A stretch of DNA of 64,000 nucleotides from Culex pipiens pallens. Lineage: Eukaryota; Arthropoda; Insecta; Diptera; Culicidae. Both the position numbers and the translations under genes were made by a program. The stretch is from assembly GCF_016801865.2 (NCBI RefSeq), contig NC_068938.1:29524240-29588239 (forward strand), read 5' to 3'. This document shows positions 46,346 to 57,764 of the stretch, one piece after another (the first letter of the stretch is position 1; every line of letters begins with the position of its first letter). A model generated the notes under the pieces. The model did not search any database. It was given only the letters and a program-made list of their open reading frames with translations, and had not been told where the DNA came from.

Positions 46346-46960
46346 GTAAAAGTAAATTAATATTGATGCGCTGTCGTTTTATTTTTTTCTGATTATTTAT
46401 TTTTATAATTTGCAAATGAATATTATAAATAATAAAATGTTTGTGTCATGATCTAGGACTTTCTTTCATAATAAATACACAGATATTTTGCAATGAACAA
46501 ACAAAACTGATTTGGCAATCTTCATTCTCTCTTTCGTCGGCCGCGCGCTTCTCGCTCTTTGTTCTCTCTTCTAGCGTGTTCTCGCGCTCAATGCGCAATC
46601 TGTCAAGTTAGCTAACAAGACAATATTGATAAGGGTGAGCAATTTTTTTTTGCGATATAAACGCTTATTTATGAATTATGATAATCTTATAATAAATACT
46701 CATTTGATAATTTACTACACATTTAATCCAGAAATCCATAATCCCTACAGTTTACAGCTTACATCCCATCCCATCCAACCCATCCACCAAGTAGGTAAAA
46801 AACATCCATTACTCTTGAGCCAGTTCAACAGACCGCCTTTCGACACAGAGCATTTTTGTTCAACGCATCCCTCGTATTTGGTTGGATCTGAAATCAATGA
46901 AAAATTGTTAAATATGATGGGATAATTTACAGAACGTTAAAACACACACCATTACCAACA
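46346..46960. other. Intergenic, no gene identified
   Basis: AT-rich with a CTCGC-rich patch at about 46525-46590. A minus-strand Cys-containing reading stretch at about 46790-46895 (KYEGCVEQKCSVSKGG) could be debris of the neighbouring zinc-finger pseudogene, but this is uncertain. Confidence 0.4.
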
Positions 46961-47063
46961 TCCCGATGATGATTTTCTATCAAATCTGGAGCAACATTTG
47001 AAAAGGGCGCATAAGCATTTTGACAACTGTTTTGCAAATTCTGAGCCAAAAGGTAACTTTTAA
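46961..47063 (+). pseudogene. Inverted fragment of the zinc-finger pseudogene tail
   Basis: The plus strand reads DDDFLSNLEQHLKRAHKHF... to a stop at 47061-47063. The minus strand at about 47141-47235 carries a homologous stretch (shared words GGAGCAACA, TAAGCATTTTGA, TTTTGCAAATTC), so the tail of the pseudogene is present as an inverted pair about 75 bp apart. Confidence 0.6.
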
Positions 47064-47110
47064 ACGAAACCCGCAGTGTTAAGAGGTAGCTGAGGCGGCA
47101 AGCTATTGCT

Positions 47111-48246
47111 TCACATTAAATTTTCGAGTTGTGTGAAAAAGTTACCTGAGGGCTCCGAATTTGCAAAATAGTTCAAAATGCTTATCCGCCTTTTTCTCGT
47201 GTTGCTCCAGAAATGAAGTAGTAAATAATCTTCAGATATCCAAAATGTCTTGTCCGTGACATCAAATGTAACACAGTTCGGACAGCGAACATTGCAACAT
47301 TTGGTAACAACAAGCAATGTTCGGTGCGCGTGTTGATGCTCAAATCACCATCGCCGCAGTACGGATAGCTGTAGATCTTGATTTGGCTCGGCTCCAGGTT
47401 CTTCAGAGCTTTGTACAGATCATTCAGTGGTAGAATCGGCTGCATTGCGTCAGCTGTGCGCTATCTTGTGACATAGACCATTTTGGTCGAAAATGAGTTA
47501 ATGATGACGTTTTGCTATACTTAACAAACACTACAAGATGCTTCAACCCGATTTTGGAAACTCGCTTCGGTTTCCCGGGTATCGCAATACACACTTGTGA
47601 CATAGACCAATTTATCATCAAAATGATTGTGCACACTTGTGACACGTCATACATGTTGTTGGAAAATGTGGAAAAAATTTCTTGTTTTTCACAAATTTAT
47701 GTTGATACACATTTTCTGAAGGCAATGCAAACTTTTGTTTTTGAAAATATTCTGATTAAGTCGGTAAATCTATTGATTTAAGTCTATTTTAGTTTGTATG
47801 GGAATTCTGTGCACACTTGTGACACGTAGTACAATTTTACTTTCGAAACACACTTGTGACACGTGCTTTTCAGATTTTTGATTACATAATTTACTGTATC
47901 TTTTAACTGGTTTAACCAAATTAGTTGAAACTTGGAGCGTTTGTTGAGCGATAGTATACGAACCGATTGCTTCAAAAAGTTTGGCTCTACCATTCATAGT
48001 TTTAAAAATATTTATCATCAAACTTTTAAAAATCGATTTTCTCGAATAGAACTAAATGGTCGTTGTCACAAGATAGCACACAGCTGACGATTGGATGAAA
48101 CGCTCTGTGATTGCTTTTGGAGCATTTTCTCTCGTAGCATTCTTCGCAGAGATCGAAGTTTTCACACACTATAGACAGACGTAGCGTAATCCGCCAAGCG
48201 GACCAGTTCTACACTTGTCACATGTTTGTTTAGTTTGAGCACTCAT
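47111..48246 (-). pseudogene. ZZ-type zinc-finger (KCMF1-like) pseudogene, split by a MITE
   Basis: From an ATG at 48246 the minus strand reads MSAQTKQTCDKCRTGPLGG then RYVCL and an in-frame TAG (48169-48171). A one-base loss in the run at 48159-48162 shifts the frame, after which NFDLCEECYERKCSKSNHR and AFHPM complete a ZZ zinc finger (C-x2-C pairs and terminal His). A 642-bp MITE (47448-48089) interrupts the codons for Pro-Met; across it QPILPLNDLYKAL and YPYCGDGDLSINT continue, resembling the C2H2 part of KCMF1-type ubiquitin ligases, with more shifts beyond about 47300. Clearly non-functional; the parent gene is not in the window. Confidence 0.75.
47448..48089. mobile_element. MITE with CGTCAGCTGTG ends inside the pseudogene
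   Basis: CGTCAGCTGTGCGCTATCTT at the left is mirrored by AAGATAGCACACAGCTGACG at the right. Flanks carry a 4-bp duplication ATTG (47444-47447, 48090-48093), which removes cleanly to restore the host reading frame. Inside, the word CACTTGTGACA(C/T) recurs at least four times. Confidence 0.85.
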
Positions 48247-49867
48247 GTTATTTATCGGTTGTTGGATGGACTTTCTCCAGCAGTTAATTTAAGCCAAAAT
48301 GAGAATCTCCCTCAAAATCTCCTCCCTACGAGATACTGGGCCACTTTTAGACTCGTGACTACAGACTTGACCACATTCTGGAGCACTCTTTTATATGGAA
48401 CAATATTTATATTATTGATTTTTTTTGTACCTATTTTTTACATTTACATTTTTTTGTCATTTTAACATAACATTTGTGCCGTTACCTAAGCTGAATATTT
48501 CAACAGATACTCGTACCTATTTTAAATACTTGTGTGACTTACTTATTTGTTTCTCAATGAGGAGAAACTATAAAATTACTCGAAAAAATGATCTTTTTGA
48601 TTTAACCTCCTAGACCCACCTTCATTTATACTTAACGACTCAGAATGAAATTCTGAACAAATGTCTGTGCGTTGATGTTGATCAAAAATATGCACTTGAT
48701 TTTCTCGGCTTTGGCTGAAAAAATTTGCTCGGATGTGGTCCATCGGCTCAGTTTCAGGTCCCACAGCTTGGTATTGAAAATTGTAAAATTTCATTTAGTA
48801 GTTTAAAAGTTATGATAAAAAAAATGAGACGACAACAAAAAGGGTTATTTTCAACATAACCTCAAATGGCCGGGTCTGATCGGCAAGTAAGAACCGTGTA
48901 GAGGGTTGCTTGTCTTGAAATGCGGTGTCTTTATTCTCTTGACAAAAAGTCTGCATTTTTTTGTAATCGGAAAAAATCTAATATAAACGAAATTACTTTA
49001 TACAGAGCGGAACTGGATTCGAATGAGTGCATCTGAATTCGTCAATTCGAACAACTGACAGTTAAATAAAAGTAAAAAACCACGTGCTCGGAAATTGAAA
49101 ACAATGGGATTTAAATGTCAATATCAGTCTGACAACTGTTTTTGACGAAACGTTCAAATTAGCGAGCATTCGATTTAGCGGACATTCGAAGTAGCGAAAT
49201 TCATTTTTTAATGAAAACGCCGGATTTCAACTTCGGCTTCCGGATATAAGCAACTCCGACTCCGACTTAAGTGCTAAAAAAACCGACTTCTCCGACTCCG
49301 ACTTAAACAGCAACTCCTACTCAAGCTTCGGCTTATGAAGATTTAGAGACTTCGACTTCGAATTTAGCATCTCAGAATTTGCCGACCATAATTTCAATCC
49401 GGGACTTCAAAAGCTCAAAAGTACTTACTTAATTTTAGTTACTTTTATGTGGTATACTCTATTGAGATTCCAATACTAACTAATTTACATAAAAAATCAA
49501 TAATCGTTTTTAATTTTGGAGTACTTACTGGATGTGTAGAAGCATGTAGAGTATGTAGACAATAACATGAAAATAATGTTAATTTTGTCAATTGAACCCA
49601 TTCAAAAAAAAATCTCCTGATTTTGGATTCTTTTTTTTTACTAGCAAATCTTTTGCAAATACATAATGTTGCAGTATTAAATTTGCATGTGGCTTAAACT
49701 GCCTACGAAAAAAAAAAATTGAAAGAAAATTCTGTGAATTCGCATAAAAAAATATCAAACTCGACAATCGAGACTAACATTTTAAAAAGGCCATTCGTTC
49801 ATTATTAAGCTCTTTTTAAATGTTATTCTTTATTTTAAAATTTCAAATCGTTTTTTTTTCGAGGAGA
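48247..49867. other. Intergenic, no gene identified
   Basis: AT-rich sequence. A (CTCCGACTCCGACTT)-type short tandem repeat lies at 49225-49350. Nothing else recognised. Confidence 0.5.
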
Positions 49868-50496
49868 TTAACCCTCTACTGCCCAAATTTTTTGTTCGAA
49901 AATATTTATTTTTCCCGTATTTAGGAGGTCATTTTGAGCAACTTTTGTTCTACGAAAAACTTTACTTCTCTTGTTTTATGTTTTTCTTGTTTCATTTTTA
50001 GTATTTTAATTTGCATTTATCTTGTTTAGTTTATGTTTGTTTTTGGTAGTATTTGGCCTACTCTACCACCTAATATAACCACCTAATATAGCCTATCTAA
50101 TTTTTTCATGTTTTTACAGTCACTTTTTCAATTTTTTGTATGTTTTTCACATTTTCTGCTATAGAATCGCATTATCATCATTTAAATTGCAAAAAAATGC
50201 GTAGAGGCATAGTCTGGGAAACTACAAAAATTACTGCATACTTCTTTTTACTGATAAATATAGGAAATGTTAGTAAATAACACAGCCAAAGATGACCCCT
50301 AAAAAAATGTCATTTTTTAAAACATTGGCAAAGTCACATAAAACAAGTTAAACTTCCAACCCGGAAATTTTCTAAAATTTTAAGAGTTCTTCTTTCCAAT
50401 GCTTTTTAAAGATCAAAAATCGGTTGTAAAATTGATTTTTGGCGATTTTTTAGATCAAAGCCCGTCTAAAGGCGGGGTTAGGTTGTAGAGGGTTAA
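49868..50496 (+). mobile_element. TIR element, TTAACCCTCTAC family, copy 1
   Basis: TTAACCCTCTACTGCCCAAA at the left is mirrored by TTGTAGAGGGTTAA at the right; no ORF. Two further copies (about 52911-53500, and minus strand about 54060-54727) are each interrupted by other elements. Confidence 0.75.
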
Positions 50497-51399
50497 TAAG
50501 TTTCGCAAATGATTAATCTTGAAATTCAGCCCATCAAATGGAGCAGCAATTAAAAATATTAAAAGTGCTATTCTATTGAAACTTCAATTTATCATCAAAA
50601 AATATGTAAAACAGTTTTCAATCTTAAATTTTGATAATCACAAAAAAAAATCGATATTTCTTCATAAAATTATAACTTTTGTAGCCCAAAAGATGCCTTT
50701 ATAGTCCCCTAAAACATATTAAAAATTTCGTAAATCAAAAAATATTAATGTTGGAAATAATAATTTTGAATGAAAGTTAATTAAAAAATTAGTAATTTTG
50801 TTAAGAGTGAAACATTTTTTTCGGAACAGTTATTACCAATTCCTCCAATCTTGCTGAAGATCGATCAAAAAATTTCTTCTCAATATCCATAATTTCGTAT
50901 ATTTGTATATAAGAATTTCATAAATAGCTAAATAAAAAAATAATAGAATTGCTTGATTTTTAATGATCGAATGTTGATGAAATCCTTGATGACGGTTGTT
51001 TTACAAACATTCCTACAAAATCAATTGAAGGACTTTTCTTAATCGCTCCTCAGTTACCACCTCGATCATTCCGCACTTCAACGACTGCATATTAGTATGA
51101 ATTAAAACACTGAGAAAACTTTACAAATGATTCGTCGTCGTCGTCACCGCCATCGGTTCTCCATCGTATCGCGCGCGCACAGCTTCCACGTGGGAGTATG
51201 TGCAAATCGCATTAGAGTCTTAACCCCGTAACAGGTCCCTCCTCGAGTCGAGTCGAGTCGAGTCTCGACTCCAACCTCCGCCAAGATTAAGCCGCTACTT
51301 CGAGCTGGTCTGGTGGCCAGAATTTTTGCGCCCAGTACGCGTCCGATCACCGGATTAATCGTTACAACGCCCGACTGATTGGCTGCAGTACCTACATAG
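50497..51399. other. Intergenic; possible promoter region at the right
   Basis: AT-rich to about 51040, then GC rises. A (GAGTC)n/(GTCGA)n patch sits at 51243-51275. The stretch before 51400 is the likely promoter of the 5' exon that follows, but no core element is convincing. Confidence 0.35.
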
Positions 51400-52177
51400 G
51401 TTGTCCTGTTCGAACAGCAAAGAACTCTCCAAGAAGTTTTGTGACAAGGTGGTAGGGGAAGTGAAAGAAGAAACTTTTAAAAAGCCGTTGGCAGACAGTG
51501 CCGAAAAGAAGCCGTTTTGCCAAAAACGAAAGGTTGTCTCCGCTGGAAACCGAAAAAATCTTGCAAACTTTTCGCGCGATTGTGGCCAAGTCTCGAGTGG
51601 ATTTCAGTTTTCACTTGGCCGCAGCTTGAACCGCAGGTCTCCGTAGCAGTAGTGTTCAGGACTTTTGAGAGAGGTTGAAGGTCACAAGTTTCGCAAGATT
51701 TGCGTTGATTTCGAAAAAAGGATTTACGCGTTTTGACCAACGGTGAAAAGTGACTTTTATTGCCGTCTTGTTAGAGTTTCTCAAAGTTACGCTGGAGCAA
51801 AACAAGTCTGTCACAATCTACTACGCGAACTCGTGAAGTTTCTAAGTCTAAGGCTGTAGTGTCTGAGCGGTGCGTGGGAGTCCTTGGAGACCTTGGACGA
51901 CTACGGTGACGACGACGACGTGTGTTGTCTTCTAAGAGCTTAATACAGAGTGTGAAGCGGATTTCGAAGCTTTCGTGCGGGTGTTTGAGAACGACTTCGT
52001 GTATAGAGAACTATATCCGATGTCAACACCGGGCGACCTCTCAACTTTTGCATCAGGAGTTACGGCATCTCAAGTGAAGGAATTACTGGAAGAATAAACT
52101 AGTGAGTGTGAGATCGGAGAATTTGCATGAGGTCATAAATTAAGAATTAGACGGGACCACAAACCGAGAGATTTATG
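51400..52177 (+). other. Probable 5' noncoding first exon of an unidentified gene
   Basis: A GC-rich, stop-dense but non-repetitive stretch ends in ATG/GTAAGT at 52177/52178, a consensus splice donor. The left limit is a guess. No downstream exon was recognised in the window, so the gene body would lie beyond a long intron to the right. An ATG directly abutting the donor could be the start codon of the spliced mRNA. Confidence 0.4.
52020..52097 (+). CDS. 25-codon upstream ORF
   Basis: MSTPGDLSTFASGVTASQVK then ELLEE and a TAA stop; a compact ORF with Ser/Thr-rich start and an amphipathic C-terminal helix. It lies about 80 bp before the donor at 52178. It could be a translational control uORF or a micropeptide. 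Not recognised as any known family; could also be chance. Confidence 0.3.
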   Translation: MSTPGDLSTFASGVTASQVKELLEE

Positions 52178-52259
52178 GTAAGTACAATTTAGAAAAAAAA
52201 GATAAAATAAAAGATCAAACATGAGAAAAATCATATTTCAAGCCCAAAAGATTGGCAGT

Positions 52260-52620
52260 TTGTCTGGATTAAATTTTGTTTGCAGAAACGTCATCCTACA
52301 TACATTTGGCTTTGTTTGCGAGTTTGGCAAACTGTCAAACACAAAAAGTGCGTTTTTGTTTGTTTGTTTGCCATAGTCTAATAACTCCTTTACATGAGTC
52401 ATCTCGATTTCTAAAATATTCTTTCATCCATCCCAGTCAACTTAATCGGAATTCTGAACGGAATTCAATTCGAATCGTTGACGTATTCCGTTTCAAACGC
52501 AACAACCTTTACGTACACGGAATCGGTTGAATTCCGTTTCAGAATTCCGATTGAGTTGACTGGGATACCGTGGTTCTAAAGGAGGTATTAGACTATGACA
52601 AACAAACTAACTTGCACTTG
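52260..52620. mobile_element. (TTTG)n-type TIR repeat interrupted by a palindromic MITE
   Basis: 'cagaaacgtcatcctacata', 'tttggcaaactgtcaaacac' and '(gttt)n gccatagtcta' match the family seen at 3480-3636; a mirrored end 'aggaggtattagactatgac' is at about 52581-52600. Another relative follows at 52660-52920. Confidence 0.55.
52431..52565. mobile_element. 135-bp palindromic MITE (TCCCAGTCAACT)
   Basis: TCCCAGTCAACTTAATCGGA at the left and its reverse complement with one mismatch at the right; the arms continue through GAATTCTGAA. Almost the whole element is one hairpin. Confidence 0.8.
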
Positions 52621-52910
52621 TTGACAGTTTGACAGGTAGCCCGCTTTGTTAGTTTGCCATCATGTGTTTGCAGAAACGTCAGCGTTCATAGAGCTTTATG
52701 ACGTTTCGCGTACGCACCGCACAATAGCGCACCGTTTGGTTTTGCCGTCCGACAAAATTTAACCTCACTTTATTTTCGTGTACGTACACGCAATACATAC
52801 GCACGTAGATTACTTTATACATTTTGCTTTATTTGCGAGATTGGGAAATTGTCAAACACGAAAATGTGCGAGTTTTTTTGCTTGTCTGTCATAGTCTTAT
52901 ATCTCCTTAA

Positions 52911-53500
52911 CTCTTAACAGCCCATTTTATTCATTATTTTTATCTCGTGGTGTTAGGAGGTCATTTTGGACCAATTGGGTACTAAAATAAAGCTTAGATT
53001 GCTGATATTATTGTTTACAGCGATAAAGCTTATTTTTCTGAGTACAATGACCCTTTGTACGACCACAAAGAGTTTAGAATGGATTTTTAAATCAATTTAG
53101 AAAAATTAACCTCGCGGTCCTTCTTGACAGAAAAGGTCCTACGTGACAGCTTTTTCCAAGGGAACCATAGTTGATCCATCGAAAAAATGTTGTCTTGCTA
53201 TTTTTTTTTTTTGCGTTGAAATGAAAAAAATAAGTGATCAGAAATGGTTTTTAATCGTGTTTTTTACCGTTGAACATAAAAACAACATAGGGCTTTAGTA
53301 CCCAATTGTGTGAATCAAAAAGTTTACTTCTCTTATTTTTCTATTTCTTTTTTGATATTTCTTGTTTGGATTTGTATTCATTGGCTGAGTTAGGAAAATC
53401 CTTATCCTTTGCTTTTAGAGTTTTAAGTTTTAAAGTCAGTTGTTTACTATTAAGAGTTTATATAGCGTTTGTATTCGTATTTCTAATCAAATAGGACTTT
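52911..53500 (+). mobile_element. TTAACCCTCTAC-family element, copy 2, interrupted
   Basis: Begins 'ttaactcttaacagcccatt' and contains 'taggaggtcattttg' and 'gtttacttctctta', as in copy 1. It is split by the GGGTACTAAA MITE at 52977-53303. The right limit is approximate. Confidence 0.55.
52977..53303 (-). mobile_element. MITE, GGGTACTAAA ends, copy 2 (inverted)
   Basis: Reverse complement of the element at 43887-44212 along its length (shared word CGACCACAAAGAGTTTA), with the same 4-bp duplication AATT (52973-52976, 53304-53307). Confidence 0.85.
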
Positions 53501-54059
53501 TTACAGATTAAAAAAATTGCCACATTTCTGCTTTTCAATCAAGATCAATTTATTCAAATTTAAAAAAAAAATTGTTTTGTTTAAATCCTTTGCAAATGTT
53601 TTTTTTTCAAGTTTTTGGTTGGTAATTCCCCAAAAAATCAGGGGTGAGCTGAGCTGAAAATTGAAATTTTAATTCCAAAAACATTGACTCGACAATTGAT
53701 TTAAATAACGTTTATTGTCCACGATCCATACAAGAAAGATTAGTATGGGTCGTGGACGAGGAGGTTGGCCAAAAACCCTTTTCAGCAGGGCCAACATATG
53801 ATCATATTAAATATTACATGTATTTCCAGAAAAAAACAACAATTCATTTCTATTTATTTAATTTGTTCTAAATATAGGTTGATTTTCAAGAATATTATAA
53901 TTTGTATTGTTTCTCAAACTCAATAATTTCAATTTAACTAAAATTTACTTGCTTTAAATTTGTTAATGCCGTACTTTATTAACACATTATTTTTTGTATG
54001 AAATCCAATGTTAATTTTGACGCTTGTTCAACATAATGCAGTCCAGATTATTCAATTAT

Positions 54060-54727
54060 TCTTTTTTTGAGATCAACTTTGGCAGTGAATTTTACGAAAA
54101 ACGAAGTTGACTTTATAGCTGTCGGCCACCATTGCTAGTACCAACCACTAGTGTCTTCCTTTTTATCTACAAGGACTTCGCCGCCCTGGGCTCCTAAGTG
54201 TATGAAAGTATGGCACGGAGCGACGGCGCCGAACACCCATATTAATACACAGAATTTTAGAGCGCCCGCCGCGGGATTCGAACCGGCGACCTCTGGATTG
54301 TGAATCCAGTGCGCGGTCCGATTGATCAGTGAATTTTACTAACATTTCTTATATTTTAAGTAAAAAGAAGTATGCAGTAATTTTTTTAGTGCCCCAAACT
54401 ATGCCTCTACGCATTTATTTACAACTTGAATGATAATGGTGCCATTTTATAGCAGAAAATGTGAAAAACATGCAAAAAATTGAAAAAGTTACTGTAAAAA
54501 TATGGCAAAATGTAATGATAGGAGGTGACAGAGTAGGCCAAATACTGCCAAAAACAAACATAAACTAAACAAGGTCAACAGCAAATTAAAATACTAAAAA
54601 TGAAACAACAAAAACATTAAGCAAGAGAAGTAAAGTTTTTCGTAGAACACAAGTTGCTCAAAAAGACCTCCTAAACACGGGAAATAAAGAAATATTCGAA
54701 AAAAAAATTTGGGCGGTAGATGGTTAA
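54060..54727 (-). mobile_element. TTAACCCTCTAC-family element, copy 3, interrupted by a SINE
   Basis: On the minus strand it starts TTAACCATCTACCGCCCAAA and follows copy 1 closely. The stretch homologous to 'ctttggctgtgttatttact' of copy 1 is broken by the SINE at 54096-54326. Confidence 0.65.
54096..54326 (-). mobile_element. tRNA-derived SINE, copy 1 (5'-truncated)
   Basis: The minus strand carries a tRNA-like head (anticodon arm CTGGATTCACAATCCAG, B box GGTTCGAATCC) followed by a shared ~150-bp body containing GGAGCCCAGGGCGGCGAAG. A 13-bp target duplication CAGTGAATTTTAC bounds it (54083-54095, 54327-54339). It lacks the first ~10 bases of the head present in copy 2, as expected of incomplete reverse transcription. 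Confidence 0.88.
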
Positions 54728-54732
54728 GCTGG

Positions 54733-55150
54733 CAAGCCCCATATACAGACGTGCATCGGCACTCAATAGCACTTCACCACATTTTGAGATGATGGCCTTC
54801 GCAAACCGGCAGAGTGAATCTTTGCTCACTGTGCAACAAAACAAGCTTTACTTCGATGGTTATAATTATTGTTTTTCACTATGCAATTTGGATTACCAAC
54901 AAATTAATAGTGATTTGAATAACACAAAAATTTCAAGTGCTAAATGTGCTATTTAGCACTCAAATAGCACTTCATCGCCAAAACTACCGAATAAGTGAAG
55001 ATAAAGGTTTCCATCGTTCAGCACCTCATAATGCAATTAAAAAAAACATATTTTATGTACAAAACAAATTGATTTGGTGCCTTTTCCAAGCCATGGCCTT
55101 GGAAAAACTTTCAAGTGCTATGGAGTTCCGATGCACGTCTGCCCATATAT
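54733..55150. mobile_element. TIR element, ATATACAGACGTGCATCGG family
   Basis: 'atacagacgtgcatcggcac' at the left is mirrored by '...ccgatgcacgtctg' at the right; both are followed inward by 'atagcactt'. The limits are approximate. Confidence 0.65.
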
Positions 55151-55152
55151 CG

Positions 55153-55730
55153 TACACAGTAAAAACAATCATGGTAAAATTACATCTAGGAAGGGGTAAA
55201 TTTTTATGTCAGAAAAAGGTGCAATTTTACCTCTGAAAATATGTAATTTTAACAGTTTCTGGTGTAATTTCAGTTTTGAGGTAGAATTACATCATAAAAT
55301 AGGTAATATTCAACCTTCCAAAATTACATCTCCCAAATATACACATTTTTTTAACTGCACAGCTAAAAAAGTAGTAATCCAGCTGCATGTAAAAGGCCTG
55401 GGTGTAAAATAAATATTGCATTATTTTATGCAATTTTATGTGATTTTACACCCTGAAATATGTAGCCCATCAGTATGGGAAACCTACTTGACCGAAATGT
55501 CAAGCTCATATATGCGTTTATCCTTTCAGCTTAACATTGGTCTGATGGCCGAGTGGGCTAAGGCGCCAGTCCGTACTGTTGGTGCTGGGTTTGAATCCCG
55601 TCTGTTGCAACTTTTTTTTGTGTTTGCAAAAAATGTACATGCAGTGTGTAATATTAAGTGTTTATTTTGACGAAGGTGATGTGCATGCTTTTGCATGCGA
55701 TTTTACCATCGGATTTTTTGCTGTATGTGT
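55153..55730. mobile_element. ACACAGTAAAAA-family MITE carrying a tRNA-like unit
   Basis: Left 'tacacagtaaaaacaatcat' and 'ggtaaaattacatc'; right, reversed, 'tacacatacagcaaaaaatc' and 'gatggtaaaat'. It contains the tRNA-like sequence at 55539-55611. Confidence 0.6.
55539..55611 (+). repeat. tRNA-Leu/Ser-like sequence followed by a T run
   Basis: A box TGGCCGAGTGG (55546-55556), then CTAAGGCGCCAG as in tRNA-Leu, B box GGTTTGAATCC (55588-55598) and an eight-T run from 55612 that could end Pol III transcription. The acceptor ends do not pair and there is no long variable arm, so it is probably a tRNA-derived repeat, not a tRNA gene. Confidence 0.55.
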
Positions 55731-57764
55731 ACCAAACTGGATGACTTAATTTTCACACATCTTTAAGGATAATTAAGTTTGAACCTCAGATGGTTATTGA
55801 ACTCTAAAATTGTTTGCTCAAACATGTGTTTTTTTTTAGTATAATTATTAAAAATGATTTTCTGATTTTATTTTTTTTTGGATTTTGCTCAATAATCACA
55901 AGCAGACATTATCTTCTGCAAACCTGGTTGGTTGCCAACAACATGTATGCCTGTGTGTAAGCAACCGCAAGCTTCTTGCAAGAACGTGTCAATAATGTTG
56001 CATAAATTTAGAGACGCCCACAGAAAAAAAGGGGGGAAACTCGATGGTAGGTTAAGCCAAGTCCCAAACTGCGCTGGCTGAGCCACGCCGGAGGAGAGCC
56101 GGTTTTTGAGGTTAAGTGGTATAAAGCTAAACTGCAACACCACATTGCAAATGTAAATATGTTTGTCTCTGAATGTTGTGCTATGCGTTGAAAAACGCAC
56201 TCAACATCTCTCTCGTGCGGCCACCAAGCCACGCAGAGTGTTAATTGGGTATAACGCGCGCGCTCACCACACACGTGTGACAGCTGGAGAACAATCTGAC
56301 ACATTGGTTATTTATTTGTGACAGATTAGATTGTTGCACGAGAGAATAACCGCTTTTTTGCTTTTCTTTTTTTGCAAATGTTTTCCGTTTCATGAGATTT
56401 TCATTAAATTGTTTGATCATTTTACTTTCAAATTAACATAACACATATTTTTTTTAATATGGGACTAATTTTATACTTTTCCTAAAATTTAAAGAAACCA
56501 AAACACTGTTAGGTGACTCAATTTATGTTTCTACTATTTGTTTAGATCTGTGCGGTCGCACGCGCTGTGGCAAATTATTATTCCATTAAAGCTGCGCCAG
56601 CCTGCAGCAACAAGTTGTGAAAACATGTTGCCTAAACTGTATCAACACCTCTGGAAGTTGAAGTTGTAATTCATACGCGAGCGATTAGTGAGCCGGAGAC
56701 TGCAACGCGGCGCGCTCAGTGCTCAGTGCTAGACGACGAACCCCTAAATTTGCAACCGCGACGTGAATAAATAAACATAAGCTTCTGCGAAAACATACCC
56801 TAACTACGGTTCTTTGTTCCAACCGAGAAACCCCAAAGAAAAAATCCACAGCCTCCGCACAAGTGGATTAAAAGAGTGTGATTTATCAACGAAACACCAT
56901 CTCCCTGCAGAAGTGAGCCCGCGGTGTGTGATGTGATTGTTGTCGTCGCGACACAACGCGTTGGAGATTTGGCCCCGCGAGAAACACAACAAGCCCTAAA
57001 ATGACATATAATTTTATGGCGGCATGTTTCCAATTCATCACCACCACCGGCATTTACGTCCCACCGCAGCTCGGTGGCAACACGCGAAGTTCAACACCTG
57101 CGGCGTAGGGGGACGTGGAGTAGGTTTGGATTTAGTGATTGATAGATTTTTTACAGAGGAACTAGAAGAATATGATCAAAATTTGATGTTTTTTGGCGCA
57201 GACATTTTTAAATTGGTGTAAATAAATAAATAAATCTAGAAAAAGTTAATGATTTTTGATTTTAAAACTCTATTAAATTTAAATAACTATTGGAAACAAT
57301 CAAATGGGAATAAAATAATATTTTTTTCTCTTCTCATAACACTTACACGACATTTTAGAAGTTAATTTCAGTAAACGCTTCAAATTCGTCAAGGTATGAT
57401 AGATTTTTGCTCCCTGAAAACGCTCTAATCAACAGATTTAAATTTTAAGTGAATTCCCTGCCAAGAGAATTCAAAAATGTCGAGCTGTGTAATTTTTTTT
57501 AACCTGATTTTTTGAAGTCCTTGATCACAACACAACTTGTATTTCTGGCTTCACTGTAATAAGTTATGAGTACTTAAGCACCTCAAAGGATTTATGCAAC
57601 TTTTAACGACCGGTTTCTGAACTTATGAAATCACATTTCTCCAACTCCAACAAATTCTCAAAGTTTGACCATCTGGTCTATTACGACGATTAGTTAGGAG
57701 GCATTGTAAATAAAGTGAGTTTTAGTGTGCCACCATCACTCAAATTTTTTCTTAAAGCTTAAAC
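55731..57764. other. Intergenic with a GC-rich island at 56520-57110
   Basis: The island is non-repetitive and includes candidate donor AGAAGTGAGC near 56912 and an ORF starting MFPIHHHHRHLRP at 57024. It may be a 5' exon/promoter region, but no family is recognised. Confidence 0.3.

Noticed and set aside
55539..55611. A genuine tRNA gene
   Set aside because: A and B boxes are good but the acceptor arms do not pair and the long variable arm of tRNA-Leu/Ser is missing.
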